DNA of 64,000 nt. Origin: Oceanospirillaceae bacterium. Lineage in GTDB: Bacteria > Pseudomonadota > Gammaproteobacteria > Pseudomonadales > Oceanobacteraceae. Both the position numbers and the translations under genes were made by a program. Under the pieces are notes generated by a model that searched no databases, was not told the origin of the DNA, and saw nothing but the letters and a program-made list of their open reading frames with translations. Numbering within the stretch: the first letter of the stretch is position 1; every line of letters begins with the position of its first letter. Positions 21,651-31,264 of this stretch are shown piece by piece. The stretch is taken from positions 1-64,000 of the forward strand of contig PBNY01000051.1 of assembly GCA_002723385.1 (NCBI GenBank). The letters are read 5' to 3'.

Positions 21651-22442
21651 TTGAACGAAAAGTTACGCCTTCACGGGTTTAACAACCTGACCAAATCGCT
21701 GAGCTTTAATATTTATGACGTGTGTTATACCCAGACAGAAAAAGAACGTCAGGAATATATTGAGTACATTGACGAGTTGTATAACGCCGACCGGCTGACT
21801 CAGATTCTTGGTGATGTGGTGGATATTATCGGTGCAAATATCCTGAATGTGGCTCGCCAGGATTATGAGCCACAGGGTGCCAGCGTGACGATACTGATTG
21901 CCGAGCATGAAGTTCCTCCCAATGATGAGTTTATGGAAGAAAAACCGGGTCCACTCAGGGACTCGGTTGTCGCTCATCTGGACAAGAGTCACGTAACCGT
22001 TCATACCTACCCGGAAAGTCACCCTCACGGTGGGATCAGTACCTTCCGGGCGGATATTGATGTGTCAACTTGCGGCCTGATTTCACCTCTGAAGGCTTTG
22101 AACTACCTGATCCACGCACTCGACTCGGACATCGTGACAGTCGATTACCGTGTGCGTGGTTTCACGCGCGATATCGACGGTGTGAAGCACTACATTGATC
22201 ACGACATCAACTCGATTCAGAACTATCTGACGGAAGATACCCAGAACGCCTACCAGATGATTGATGTGAACGTGTATCAGGAAAACACCTTCCACACCAA
22301 GATGATCCTGAAAGAGTTTGAACTGGATGACTATTTGTTTGGTGAAGGTGTGAAAAGTCTGAGCGCCAGGCAACGGGAAGAAGTGGAAGCCAAGGTCCGC
22401 AAGGAAATGCTGGAGATTTTCTACTCTCGAAATATGCCCTGA
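21651..22442 (+). CDS. speD: S-adenosylmethionine decarboxylase proenzyme (enterobacterial type)
   Basis: 263 aa, TTG start; [29 protein letters not shown] processing site. Confidence 0.96.
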   Translation: MNEKLRLHGFNNLTKSLSFNIYDVCYTQTEKERQEYIEYIDELYNADRLTQILGDVVDIIGANILNVARQDYEPQGASVTILIAEHEVPPNDEFMEEKPGPLRDSVVAHLDKSHVTVHTYPESHPHGGISTFRADIDVSTCGLISPLKALNYLIHALDSDIVTVDYRVRGFTRDIDGVKHYIDHDINSIQNYLTEDTQNAYQMIDVNVYQENTFHTKMILKEFELDDYLFGEGVKSLSARQREEVEAKVRKEMLEIFYSRNMP

Positions 22443-22479
22443 CAGAAGATTGTTTGGCCACTGGCCTGTTCGTATTGAA

Positions 22480-22524
22480 GCCCGCTGTCTCTAACTACCG
22501 TTTGGACAGTGGGCTTTTTATTTT
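22480..22524 (+). terminator. Terminator between convergent speD and TonB receptor
   Basis: GCCCGCTGTC...GACAGTGGGCTTTTTATTTT. Confidence 0.8.
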
Positions 22525-22533
22525 GGCTTCGGC

Positions 22534-24507
22534 TTAATAGCGACCTGATAGCGTTACTCTGAATCGCCAGCGGGCATGAGTTCCCAATCGAAACTGTTTG
22601 TAGTCACTGTTCAGGCTTTCGGGGGAGTGAAGCGCTGCCAGACTGAACAGGGAGACGTGTTCGGTAACCCGCAGTTGGTTGTGGAGGCCGATGCGCCAGA
22701 GGGCAGAATAGTCTTCGCTGACATAGGCGTCGTCATGGATAGCTTGCAATTGCTGGTTCCCTTGTCGGGCCAGTTCCAGCGCCAGATTCTGGCGTTCATT
22801 CAGGGGAGTGGAGAGCTTGGCCTTGATCCAGTATTGGGGTTGCTCATTGAGTCGAAAACCAGATGCTGTGTCGGTTTCATTGCCGAACGCCGATCGATAG
22901 AGGCCAGCGTGCACGTTGCCATTGACCGGGTGCGCACGAACGAGGGTATTGAAATGGACGCCAGCTTCCAGGCCTCTCAATGTGGCGATGCCATCGCTGT
23001 TGACCGGCTGGATTCGCTGCCTGGGTGAATGACCCGGTTCTCCGGAGTTAGACAGCTGATAGTGAATCAGGTTAACAATGGAGCGCTGGAATAGCGCCAG
23101 GTCCCAACTTGAACCGCTATGCTGAGTTCTTTCCCCGGAATATCGCCAATGCAATTCCGATGTCGAAATCACCTCGTCATCCAGTTCCGCATTGCCACTC
23201 CAGAGTTGAGAGCCAATCTGGAACTCGAATGGCAGCCGATAATGGGTTTCCGGTTGTCGAACGCTCTGACTCAAGCCCACGCTGATGGTGTGGTGCGGGT
23301 TTAATACCGATGTCACGCGAAGCGATGGCATCCAGTGCGTTCCGGTCGCGATCTGTGAGTGACGGGTATCGGCGGTACGAGTCTGGGTGATTTCATAGGA
23401 CTCCATTCTGAGTCCGGTTTCCATTTCCGTCGCTTCTGTCAGGCTCCAGCGATCCTGCACAAAAGCCGCCAGCTTGTACTCGATGAATGCCAGCTGTTGT
23501 GTGCGCGACATCCCCTGAGCCTGGCCACTGCCTTGCTGCGACTGGTGTTGGTAGCGCAGACCAGCTTTCCAGCGATGCTCATCAAGCAGTTCTTCCATTG
23601 AGACGTGGCCGGAAAATTGTCGATTGATGGTGTCATCCTGAACACTGGGAGAGTGGTCAGACTGTGATAGCAGTTCTGTTGTGCCACCAAATTTGAATCG
23701 GGTATTGACGTCATCCAGCTGCCCAGCGGTCTGAAAGCGCAGTTGATGAAGATTACGACTCTGATGACCATCGCTCAAGGACGGTTCTTCCAGATCAAGT
23801 CGTCGATCCACTGGCACATCCTGAGAGATCTGATGTTCGAATGTCTTGCCCAACAGCAATTGGCTGTTCCATTGAATGTTGCTGTTCTCTGCGCCCTGCC
23901 AGGCCAGCAGAGCCGATATCGGTTGGGATAGTTGTTGTTTCTTCCAGTATCGGCCTGAAAGCTGACCACTGACGGTTTCCTGCATCCGTCCACCACCAAC
24001 GGCGGCCAACCAGCGTCGCGTGCCAGCAGCAATCGATTGGAAGCCACCAGCGTCTGGACCGGAAGCCGACGTTTGCCATTTAAGCGGGATACCCGGCTGC
24101 TCCAGAATCAGATTGATGGTCGCAGCGGCTCCGCCATTCCATTCCTGATCGGCATGATTGCTGTGATCCACACTGATGGAGTGAATCATACTGGCCGGTA
24201 CCCGGCGCAATATCTGATATTGCTGGCTGGCGGTTCCTGACAAGGGGAATCCGTTGATCAGAATGCGGGTGTATTTCTGAGGCAAGCCACGAACATACAG
24301 CTCTTGCTGGCTTAACAGCGATGGCGTTGACATGGCTCCCGGCAGCTCGGATATCAGTTCGAAGGCGGTAAGGGGCTGGTAAGAGCGGTAGCTGGCAGCC
24401 AGGTGGAGTGTGTCTGATGCAAACGGGGGAGTGCTGGTGACGGAAATCGCCGGACTGCTGAGTGCCAGAAACCAAAGTGAAAACAAGCATCTGATTCTGA
24501 AAGACAT
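22534..24507 (-). CDS. TonB-dependent receptor-like outer membrane protein
   Basis: 657 aa; signal peptide, plug-like QELYVRGLPQKYTRILINGFPLSG, beta-barrel C-terminus. Confidence 0.8.
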   Translation of the reverse strand: MSFRIRCLFSLWFLALSSPAISVTSTPPFASDTLHLAASYRSYQPLTAFELISELPGAMSTPSLLSQQELYVRGLPQKYTRILINGFPLSGTASQQYQILRRVPASMIHSISVDHSNHADQEWNGGAAATINLILEQPGIPLKWQTSASGPDAGGFQSIAAGTRRWLAAVGGGRMQETVSGQLSGRYWKKQQLSQPISALLAWQGAENSNIQWNSQLLLGKTFEHQISQDVPVDRRLDLEEPSLSDGHQSRNLHQLRFQTAGQLDDVNTRFKFGGTTELLSQSDHSPSVQDDTINRQFSGHVSMEELLDEHRWKAGLRYQHQSQQGSGQAQGMSRTQQLAFIEYKLAAFVQDRWSLTEATEMETGLRMESYEITQTRTADTRHSQIATGTHWMPSLRVTSVLNPHHTISVGLSQSVRQPETHYRLPFEFQIGSQLWSGNAELDDEVISTSELHWRYSGERTQHSGSSWDLALFQRSIVNLIHYQLSNSGEPGHSPRQRIQPVNSDGIATLRGLEAGVHFNTLVRAHPVNGNVHAGLYRSAFGNETDTASGFRLNEQPQYWIKAKLSTPLNERQNLALELARQGNQQLQAIHDDAYVSEDYSALWRIGLHNQLRVTEHVSLFSLAALHSPESLNSDYKQFRLGTHARWRFRVTLSGRY

Positions 24508-24538
24508 GTTTTACCGTGGCTCCTGCACAGTTGACTCA

Positions 24539-25597
24539 TTACTGATGTGAAACGTTGATTTGCAAGACCTTGAATCCGGCTGCCTGCTGATGCAGCGTCA
24601 CATTACCCGAACCAAAATAGTCCGTTGCCCATTCTTCGTAGGGGAGGTGGCGGTTGGCGACAATCCACAGCTGGCCATGAAGGGTGAGATGCTGTTTGGA
24701 TTTCGAGAACAGATTCAGGGCAAACCGGTAGTCGGTGTCCGTCCCGGTATGAAACGGCGGATTCGTGACAATCAGTTGATAGCGTCCGGAAATCCCGGAA
24801 AAGCGGTCACTGGCAGTGACCTGAATATCTGCTGTTTTCGGGACCAGACGCTGGATATTCTGACGTGTCGCGTGAAGAGCAATGGCGTCGGTGTCGGCCA
24901 GTGTGATACTGGCCTGTTCGAAGCGTTGTTTCAGAGTCAGACCGATGACGCCGGTTCCACAGCCGAGATCAAGGATACGATCCGGGCGGGTTTTTAACTC
25001 ACGAGAGAGTACTTCGAGAAACAGCGCTGTACCTTTATCGAGCTGACCGTGTGAGAACACACCCGGATAGCTCAGAAATTCCAGCTCATTGGCTTTGAAA
25101 CGCTTGCTGCTCTGGTCCCATATGGCGTCCGTGGCTGCTGCTTGATCGGCATCAGGGTGCAGGTCTGCTTGCCACAGGGAACAATGTCGTGCGGCATCGA
25201 CCTTGCTCGTCGGGATATCCAGACGTTTGCAGGCATTGCCGATGCTCTTGCCACCAGCATCATTGGCACCAACGATCCAGAGACGCTGTACCAGCGAGGA
25301 CAGATAGCGAGTCATCAACAGGGCCAGTTCTTTCGATTTGGGCCACAGCAAAATGGCTGTCGCTGGCGGCTCGGGGAATTGGGTTGCATCCAGTCCCGGG
25401 ATGCCAAATTGGCTGTTCACACCGGCAGCTTGAGCCTGTGTATGCGTCATCCAGTCCCAGGTACATAATCGGCCATCATGCTGGCGCATTAACTGAATCC
25501 ATTCGGATGGCATGTTTGCGCCGGTGCCAACAACAAGCGGTGATTCGCCAAACAGGCCGGGATGGCGGCATAAAAGTTCGTACGGAGCTGGGTTCAT
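24539..25597 (-). CDS. rsmC: 16S rRNA (guanine-N2) methyltransferase RsmC family
   Basis: 352 aa; LDLGCGTGVIGL SAM motif, VTNPPFHTG, N-terminal ELLCRHPGLF and YPGVFSHGQLDKGT as in RsmC. Confidence 0.87.
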   Translation of the reverse strand: MNPAPYELLCRHPGLFGESPLVVGTGANMPSEWIQLMRQHDGRLCTWDWMTHTQAQAAGVNSQFGIPGLDATQFPEPPATAILLWPKSKELALLMTRYLSSLVQRLWIVGANDAGGKSIGNACKRLDIPTSKVDAARHCSLWQADLHPDADQAAATDAIWDQSSKRFKANELEFLSYPGVFSHGQLDKGTALFLEVLSRELKTRPDRILDLGCGTGVIGLTLKQRFEQASITLADTDAIALHATRQNIQRLVPKTADIQVTASDRFSGISGRYQLIVTNPPFHTGTDTDYRFALNLFSKSKQHLTLHGQLWIVANRHLPYEEWATDYFGSGNVTLHQQAAGFKVLQINVSHQ

Positions 25598-26514
25598 TGA
25601 AGGCCTTGTAGCATGTCCCGGATATTGAGAGCGGCTTTTTGTGGGTCTTGTCCAAGCGGAATGAGTCCGGCCTGACGCAGTCGACTGTCAAAAGCGCCTT
25701 GCTGGCCCGTGACAAAGACCGGGCAACCGGTTTCCGCAGCAATCGATTGAAGCTGGCTGATGCGGTTATCGGATGGCTGGGACTCGATCTGAACCAGAAT
25801 GGCGGGCCATTTGGCGCATTCCCTTACCAGCTCGGTGATATCCGCTGGTGCAATCAGACCTGAGATGCGGGTGATGCCCAAATTCAGTTGTTGCAGCAAT
25901 ATGGCGACCAGCAGCAGTTGAACTTCGGCATCCATGGTGCTGTTGACCACCAGAATGCGTTTCTCATCCGAAGATATTTCCCGGTCTGAAATTCGCCATG
26001 CCAGTCGAGCCTGTAAAAACGCCGTGTAGAAGTTCAGTCGTGCAGCACCAAGCGCAAAGGTTGATGTGCTTTGAAGTTGTTCATAGAAAGGCATGAACAG
26101 AAAGCGGATCGCCACTTCGACCGGGAAAAACTGAGCCACCTCCTCGAAGGTTTTACCCAGTTTGACGTCGTCAAATTCCTTCACTGCTTCGTGCAGCTGG
26201 TCACGATAGTGTTGCCACTGGGACGGTGCCTCGTTTCGGGTACTTTCAATGACTTCAATACTGGCGTCACCATTGGCGAACATGGCTTGTGCCTGGGAAA
26301 TCGGGATTCCGCGATCCAGCAGAGAAACAACCTGTCTGATCAGCCTGATGTCCTGATCTGTGTATAGCCGGTGTCCCTTTGCCGTTCGCTTCGGAGTGAT
26401 CAGGCCGTAGCGCCGTTCCCAGGCCCGCAGAGTGATCGCGTTAACTCCGGTTTCTGCAGCGACCACCCGAATGGGGTAATAAGCGGCTTGAGTTTCGGAT
26501 CCTGTTTCTGTCAT
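25594..26514 (-). CDS. MerR family regulator with B12-binding-like domain (class II LitR-like)
   Basis: MerR HTH YYPIRVVAAETGVNAITLRAWERRYGLITPKRTAKGHRLYTDQDI; C-terminal B12-domain-like fold in which the expected ExHxxG region reads DAEVQLLL (no His); start chosen at M15; 4-bp overlap with rsmC. Confidence 0.85.
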   Translation of the reverse strand: MTETGSETQAAYYPIRVVAAETGVNAITLRAWERRYGLITPKRTAKGHRLYTDQDIRLIRQVVSLLDRGIPISQAQAMFANGDASIEVIESTRNEAPSQWQHYRDQLHEAVKEFDDVKLGKTFEEVAQFFPVEVAIRFLFMPFYEQLQSTSTFALGAARLNFYTAFLQARLAWRISDREISSDEKRILVVNSTMDAEVQLLLVAILLQQLNLGITRISGLIAPADITELVRECAKWPAILVQIESQPSDNRISQLQSIAAETGCPVFVTGQQGAFDSRLRQAGLIPLGQDPQKAALNIRDMLQGLQ

Positions 26515-26549
26515 TGCGGTGCTCTTGAAAACCTGTGTATCGATATTTA

Positions 26550-26620
26550 TGTACATATAATATCGATATTGAATAGATAAAACTTGTACAGAGTTTATTC
26601 GCAGCCATTGCCAATGTACA
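26550..26620. promoter_or_regulatory. Divergent control region with three TGTACA boxes
   Basis: TGTACA at 26550-26555, 26585-26590 and 26615-26620; duplicated TATCGATATT at 26538-26547 and 26561-26570. Confidence 0.55.
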
Positions 26621-26729
26621 TGGCTAATGAAACAACGATTTGCCCGGTGAATATCAAACTTCAGGTTTTCTTGACCAATAGCGAGAGCGGGGATTTACTA
26701 TCGGCAATTGATTTAGTGGGAGAGCCGGA

Positions 26730-27209
26730 ATGCTGGTAGAGACTGATGACGAGCAAGGGCCTATCAATCTTGCCTTACTTAAAAAAGCGGTAGATGCATC
26801 CAACGACGGGATTGTGATTGCGGAACAGGAAGGCGATGACAATATTCTGATATATGTGAATAAGGCGTTTGAACGACTGACGGGATATCAGGCTGATGAA
26901 ATCCTGTATCAGGACTGTCGTTTCCTTCAGGCCGGTGATCATGATCAGGATGCGATACGAGAGATCCGCGCAGCCCTCAAGGAACGGCGTTCTGTTCGGG
27001 TTACACTCAGAAATTACCGCAAGGATGGCTCCCTGTTCTGGAACGAATTGAGCATTTCCCCCATTGTCAACGATGAGGATCAGCTGACCTACTACATTGG
27101 TGTGCAGAAAGACGTTACCAAAACCGTGGTTGCTGAACAGCGAGCTGAAGCCGCCGAGCAGGAAATTCTCAGATTGCGGGAGCAACTTGCTAATCTGGAA
27201 GCAAGTTAA
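26730..27209 (+). CDS. Short LOV (PAS) blue-light photoreceptor protein
   Basis: 159 aa; ADEILYQDCRFLQ (photoactive Cys motif), RNYRKDGSLFWNELSISPI, TYYIGVQKDVT, C-terminal helix; resembles Pseudomonas putida short LOV proteins. Confidence 0.9.
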   Translation: MLVETDDEQGPINLALLKKAVDASNDGIVIAEQEGDDNILIYVNKAFERLTGYQADEILYQDCRFLQAGDHDQDAIREIRAALKERRSVRVTLRNYRKDGSLFWNELSISPIVNDEDQLTYYIGVQKDVTKTVVAEQRAEAAEQEILRLREQLANLEAS

Positions 27210-27304
27210 GCCGGGGTTAACGAATGGAACCATTACATGACGCCGTTGATGAGCAACGTTGGTAATCAGTATTCGCGTTGTGGTGATTGAAAAGCGTTAT
27301 CTAC

Positions 27305-27335
27305 AAAAAAAGGAGTCGCGAGGACTCCTTTTTTG
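27305..27335. terminator. Bidirectional terminator between LOV gene and ppa
   Basis: AAAAAAAGGAGTC-GCGA-GGACTCCTTTTTT. Confidence 0.9.
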
Positions 27336-27355
27336 CATCGCAAATTGCGAATGAA

Positions 27356-27886
27356 TCAGGCTTTTTCGTAGTTTGCAGCGGCTTCTGCAATCAGAGCGCG
27401 TGCATCGTCTGCATTGCCCCAGTCACGAACCTTAACCCATTTGCCAGCTTCCAGATCCTTGTAGTTCTCGAAGAAGTGCTGGATTTGGTTACGCAGCAAT
27501 TCTGGCACGTCGTTTACGTCCTGAACGTCATCGTAGATTTTGGTCAGCTTGGTGTGAGGAACGGCCAGCAGCTTAACGTCTTCACCGCCTTCGTCTTCCA
27601 TGTTCAGTACGGCAACCGGACGCGCACGCACGACAGAACCTGGCTGCACCGGGTATGGAGTGATTACCAGAACGTCCATCGGGTCGCCGTCGCCCGCCAG
27701 AGTGTTGTTGATGTAACCGTAGTTGGCCGGGTAGAACATTGGCGTGGCCATGAAACGGTCAACCAGCAGGCAATCCATGTCCTTGTCAATTTCGTATTTG
27801 ATTGGCGCATGATTTGCTGGAATCTCGATGACGACATAAATGTCATTCGGGAGTTCTTTACCGGCAGAAATGGAGTTAAAGCTCAT
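27356..27886 (-). CDS. ppa: Inorganic pyrophosphatase
   Basis: [45 protein letters not shown]. Confidence 0.96.
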   Translation of the reverse strand: MSFNSISAGKELPNDIYVVIEIPANHAPIKYEIDKDMDCLLVDRFMATPMFYPANYGYINNTLAGDGDPMDVLVITPYPVQPGSVVRARPVAVLNMEDEGGEDVKLLAVPHTKLTKIYDDVQDVNDVPELLRNQIQHFFENYKDLEAGKWVKVRDWGNADDARALIAEAAANYEKA

Positions 27887-28046
27887 TGCTGTTTCCCTAG
27901 GGTTGTGTGAGTAATTTTTGCGGATTATAGACACGGCTGCCTTGTCCTGTCAGGCCCGACTTAGTATAAAACCAGAGAGCTAAGGCACAGCCATAATCCC
28001 ACATGTCCTTCGATACCGGTTCAACGGAATAATTGATATACGACCT

Positions 28047-30368
28047 ATGAACAAGTTCTCTTATCTATACGCCTTTTTAGTGTTCGGCGGACTGTCGCCT
28101 TACGCAATCGGACAAAATGCTTTGGAACCGGGTATTGAAGAAGCATTTTCATTTTCTCTGGATGCGCCGTTTGCACACGACGAAGACATCCCCATTGTGT
28201 TGACCGCTGCGCGTCTCAAGCAACCTCGTGCAGAAGTTCCAGCCAGTGTTACTGTCATCGAATCCGAGCAGATTGATGCCTGGGGCGTGCGCAGCCTGCA
28301 GGAGTTGATGCGATTCGTTCCTGGCATGTTTATTGGCCACGGTGACGATGAAAATAACGCATCGGTTGCCTATCACGCATCGACACCCAATATCATGCGT
28401 CGCTTGCAGGTGCTGGTGGATGGACGATCGGTGTTCCGGGCCGGTATTGCATCCGTGATCTGGGATGATATACCGGTGGCACTGGAAGACATTCAGCGAA
28501 TTGAGGTCACGCGTGGCCCCAACTCGGCTACCTATGGCTCGAATTCATTCCTGGGTGTGATCAACATCGTCACCAAACATCCCAAAGACACACTGGGAAC
28601 GCGTATCCGTTATCGGAATGGCAGTCAGGGTATTGATGATACCTTCCTGAGCCATTCCTGGATGGGCAGTGAAAAGGCCAGCTACCGCCTAAGCGCCCGT
28701 TTGCAGGCGGATGATGGTTTTGATGGCAAGAATGCCGAGAATGGCGATGATGAATATCGGGACAGTCGTCGTCACGGTTTTGTGACCCTGACTCATGGCC
28801 GTACTTTGGACAGTACTTCCAGTCTGAATGTGCAGTTGGGCATCAAAAAGGGGCACACAGACATTCGCAAGGATGGTTTCGCTGACCAGATTTATCCCGA
28901 TCAGAAGACCGATCAGGGCTATATGTGGGCAAAGTATCAGAAAGAATTCAGCCACTCCCACTTTGGCCACTTCCAGGCCTACTGGCAGTATGACCGTCGT
29001 CGCCAGGACAATTATGCGTGCGTTCCTACCAGCTCTTTCGATCCTGCGGCCTATGATCTTTATCGTCTGAATCCGGATCTGGCTACCACAGTCGCCCTCG
29101 GTATGGGAGATGTCATTGCGTTGCCGGAGGTGCAGCAACTGGTTCAGGGAGTTGCCCTTGGAGTGGTTTCGCCGGAAATGTTCGAAGCGGCCCTGTTGCA
29201 ACTGGATGTGGAAGTCGATGTGACGGAGCAGGAGTTGGGCCTCGTTTCAGACATTTTCCAGAGTGCTTTCAATGGCACCGACTTTTCAAACCTCAGTGAA
29301 GAGGTTTGTGCCAATTCCGATCGACGTATCAGTGATGAACGTTTTGACTTTGAGTATCAGGATACCAAGCGCTGGAACAAGTATTTGCGGACCGTCGCAG
29401 GTGTGAACATGCGTCGCGATCAGGTGCATTCAGAAACCTATTTTGGTGGCAAGGAGAATAACGATACTTACCGGGTCTTTCTGAACGCTGAACTTCGTCC
29501 TTTCGACAAGGTTATTATCAACGCTGGCTTTACCCAGGAGTGGGAAGACGATAACGACAAGGTGTTCTCTCCTCGACTGGCAATCAACTTCCTGCTAGGC
29601 CCTCAGCAAAGTATTCGCCTGGTTCGTTCCGAAGCCGTGCGTTCCCCCGACATGCTGGAGCAAAACCCGAACTATCGACTGACCGGTACTTCCATGACGG
29701 AGAACTATTTGGGAGTAGAGGAAAGTGTGTACTTCATGCACCAGTGGCCGTCTTCGCGTCGACTGGATCATGAAAAAATTGTGAGCCATGAACTGGGTTA
29801 TTACGCCCGTTTCGGTAATCCTGATATCGAAATTGATATTAAGGTCTATCATGAACATATGACGCAGCTGATTTCAGATCCGATTTCGCTGAACTCGCTG
29901 GATATCGCCTCTGATACCCAGATGGATGTCGAAGGTGCAGAAATGCAGCTCAACTGGCGAGTTGGTCAGCGCAACTGGGTTTGGCTGACGAGCGCCTATG
30001 TGAATGCCGATGTCGTACCGGGTGGGGATTTGACCGGGTTGAGCAGCCAACAACTGAGAGACAAAAAACTCAGTGAGTTGAGACTGAGTGCTCAGGACAG
30101 TGTGGTTGTCAGTTGGCACCATAAGGCCGGGCTGTTCAGTGGAACGCTCTCTCACTTCTGGTATGACGCCTACAACCCTCTCACCAATGACCCGAATCGG
30201 TACCGTCGATACGAGGTCAACCTGAGAGCGGATATGGATTTTGGTCGTTACTCGCCCTGGTTTGGAGTCAATTGGCAGCGACTGGTTGACCCGAGCCCTC
30301 TGGTCTATATTAATCAGCGCTATTCGGAGGAAGATATTATTTTCCTCCAGGCTGGACTGAACTTTTAA
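28047..30368 (+). CDS. TonB-dependent receptor
   Basis: 773 aa; plug domain ASVTVIESEQIDAWGVRSLQELMRFVPGMFIG, IQRIEVTRGPNSATYGSNSFLGVINIVTK, C-terminal barrel ending in F. Confidence 0.9.
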   Translation: MNKFSYLYAFLVFGGLSPYAIGQNALEPGIEEAFSFSLDAPFAHDEDIPIVLTAARLKQPRAEVPASVTVIESEQIDAWGVRSLQELMRFVPGMFIGHGDDENNASVAYHASTPNIMRRLQVLVDGRSVFRAGIASVIWDDIPVALEDIQRIEVTRGPNSATYGSNSFLGVINIVTKHPKDTLGTRIRYRNGSQGIDDTFLSHSWMGSEKASYRLSARLQADDGFDGKNAENGDDEYRDSRRHGFVTLTHGRTLDSTSSLNVQLGIKKGHTDIRKDGFADQIYPDQKTDQGYMWAKYQKEFSHSHFGHFQAYWQYDRRRQDNYACVPTSSFDPAAYDLYRLNPDLATTVALGMGDVIALPEVQQLVQGVALGVVSPEMFEAALLQLDVEVDVTEQELGLVSDIFQSAFNGTDFSNLSEEVCANSDRRISDERFDFEYQDTKRWNKYLRTVAGVNMRRDQVHSETYFGGKENNDTYRVFLNAELRPFDKVIINAGFTQEWEDDNDKVFSPRLAINFLLGPQQSIRLVRSEAVRSPDMLEQNPNYRLTGTSMTENYLGVEESVYFMHQWPSSRRLDHEKIVSHELGYYARFGNPDIEIDIKVYHEHMTQLISDPISLNSLDIASDTQMDVEGAEMQLNWRVGQRNWVWLTSAYVNADVVPGGDLTGLSSQQLRDKKLSELRLSAQDSVVVSWHHKAGLFSGTLSHFWYDAYNPLTNDPNRYRRYEVNLRADMDFGRYSPWFGVNWQRLVDPSPLVYINQRYSEEDIIFLQAGLNF

Positions 30369-30388
30369 CCGGGGATGGCAAGGAAGCT

Positions 30389-31264
30389 ATGACACTCAAA
30401 CGCCTGCTGACGCTACTGCTATTGGGAGTTGGATTTTTATCCGGCCCGGTGCTGGCAGCTGACGTGGTTTTTCTCAGCCATAAACCTCTGCCAGTGGTTA
30501 CTGAGCTGGCTAGGCAAATTGGTCAAAAGCTCGGGCTGCAAACAGCCGTTCAAATCATTTCAGACAGTGGATTCAACTCTGACGGCGCCAGAGCGGTGGT
30601 TGTGGTTGGGCCGCAAGCGCTGGCGCTGTGGACGCCTGGCAAGGTTCCGGCTGTCGCGATTTTCGTCAGCCGTTCTCAAGTCACCAATTCTCTGGAAAGT
30701 CTGCACTCGGCCTTGTATCTGGAGCCGCCGGTTACGCGTCAAGTGGCTCTGGCCAGGGAAGTCGTGGGTGACGATGTGCCGATTGGTATGTTGGCCCAGT
30801 CGAAAAGCAGTCTTTCCGTATCTGGAATGGGGCGCAATACCCAGCGTGAATTGGGTGTTCGTCCTTATTATCTGGACGACTACAGCGATATTAACAGGGC
30901 GCTGGTTGACCTGCTTGATGAATGCGAGGTACTGGTTGGTCAGTACGATACCGAGCTTTACAGCGCCGAAAATATCAAAAATATCCTGATCACTGCATAC
31001 CGACAGAACCGGCCATTGATCGGTCCTTCCAGTGCTTATATTCGTGCTGGTGCGCTGGCCACCACTTATAGCGACCTGGAAGATGTCGCAACCCGATTGG
31101 CCGAGATTCTGGATGCCGGTTTACGGCATGAGCGCTGGCTTTCGCCCGGTTACAATCCCCACTTCAAGGTTCGCTATAACGAGCAAGTGGCGCGATCACT
31201 CAATCTGGTTCTCCCCAACGCGAAGGATTTGGCGGAGGCGTTAAAGCGGCGGGAAGCAAAATGA
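30389..31264 (+). CDS. Periplasmic ABC-type substrate-binding-like protein
   Basis: 291 aa; signal peptide; ABC_sub_bind-like two-lobe pattern; 20 bp after TonB receptor stop. Confidence 0.7.
   Translation: MTLKRLLTLLLLGVGFLSGPVLAADVVFLSHKPLPVVTELARQIGQKLGLQTAVQIISDSGFNSDGARAVVVVGPQALALWTPGKVPAVAIFVSRSQVTNSLESLHSALYLEPPVTRQVALAREVVGDDVPIGMLAQSKSSLSVSGMGRNTQRELGVRPYYLDDYSDINRALVDLLDECEVLVGQYDTELYSAENIKNILITAYRQNRPLIGPSSAYIRAGALATTYSDLEDVATRLAEILDAGLRHERWLSPGYNPHFKVRYNEQVARSLNLVLPNAKDLAEALKRREAK

Noticed and set aside
25594-26556. Start of the MerR regulator at 26556
   Set aside because: No RBS and it would cover part of the TGTACA/TATCGATATT region; M15 at 26514 is more likely, though not proven.
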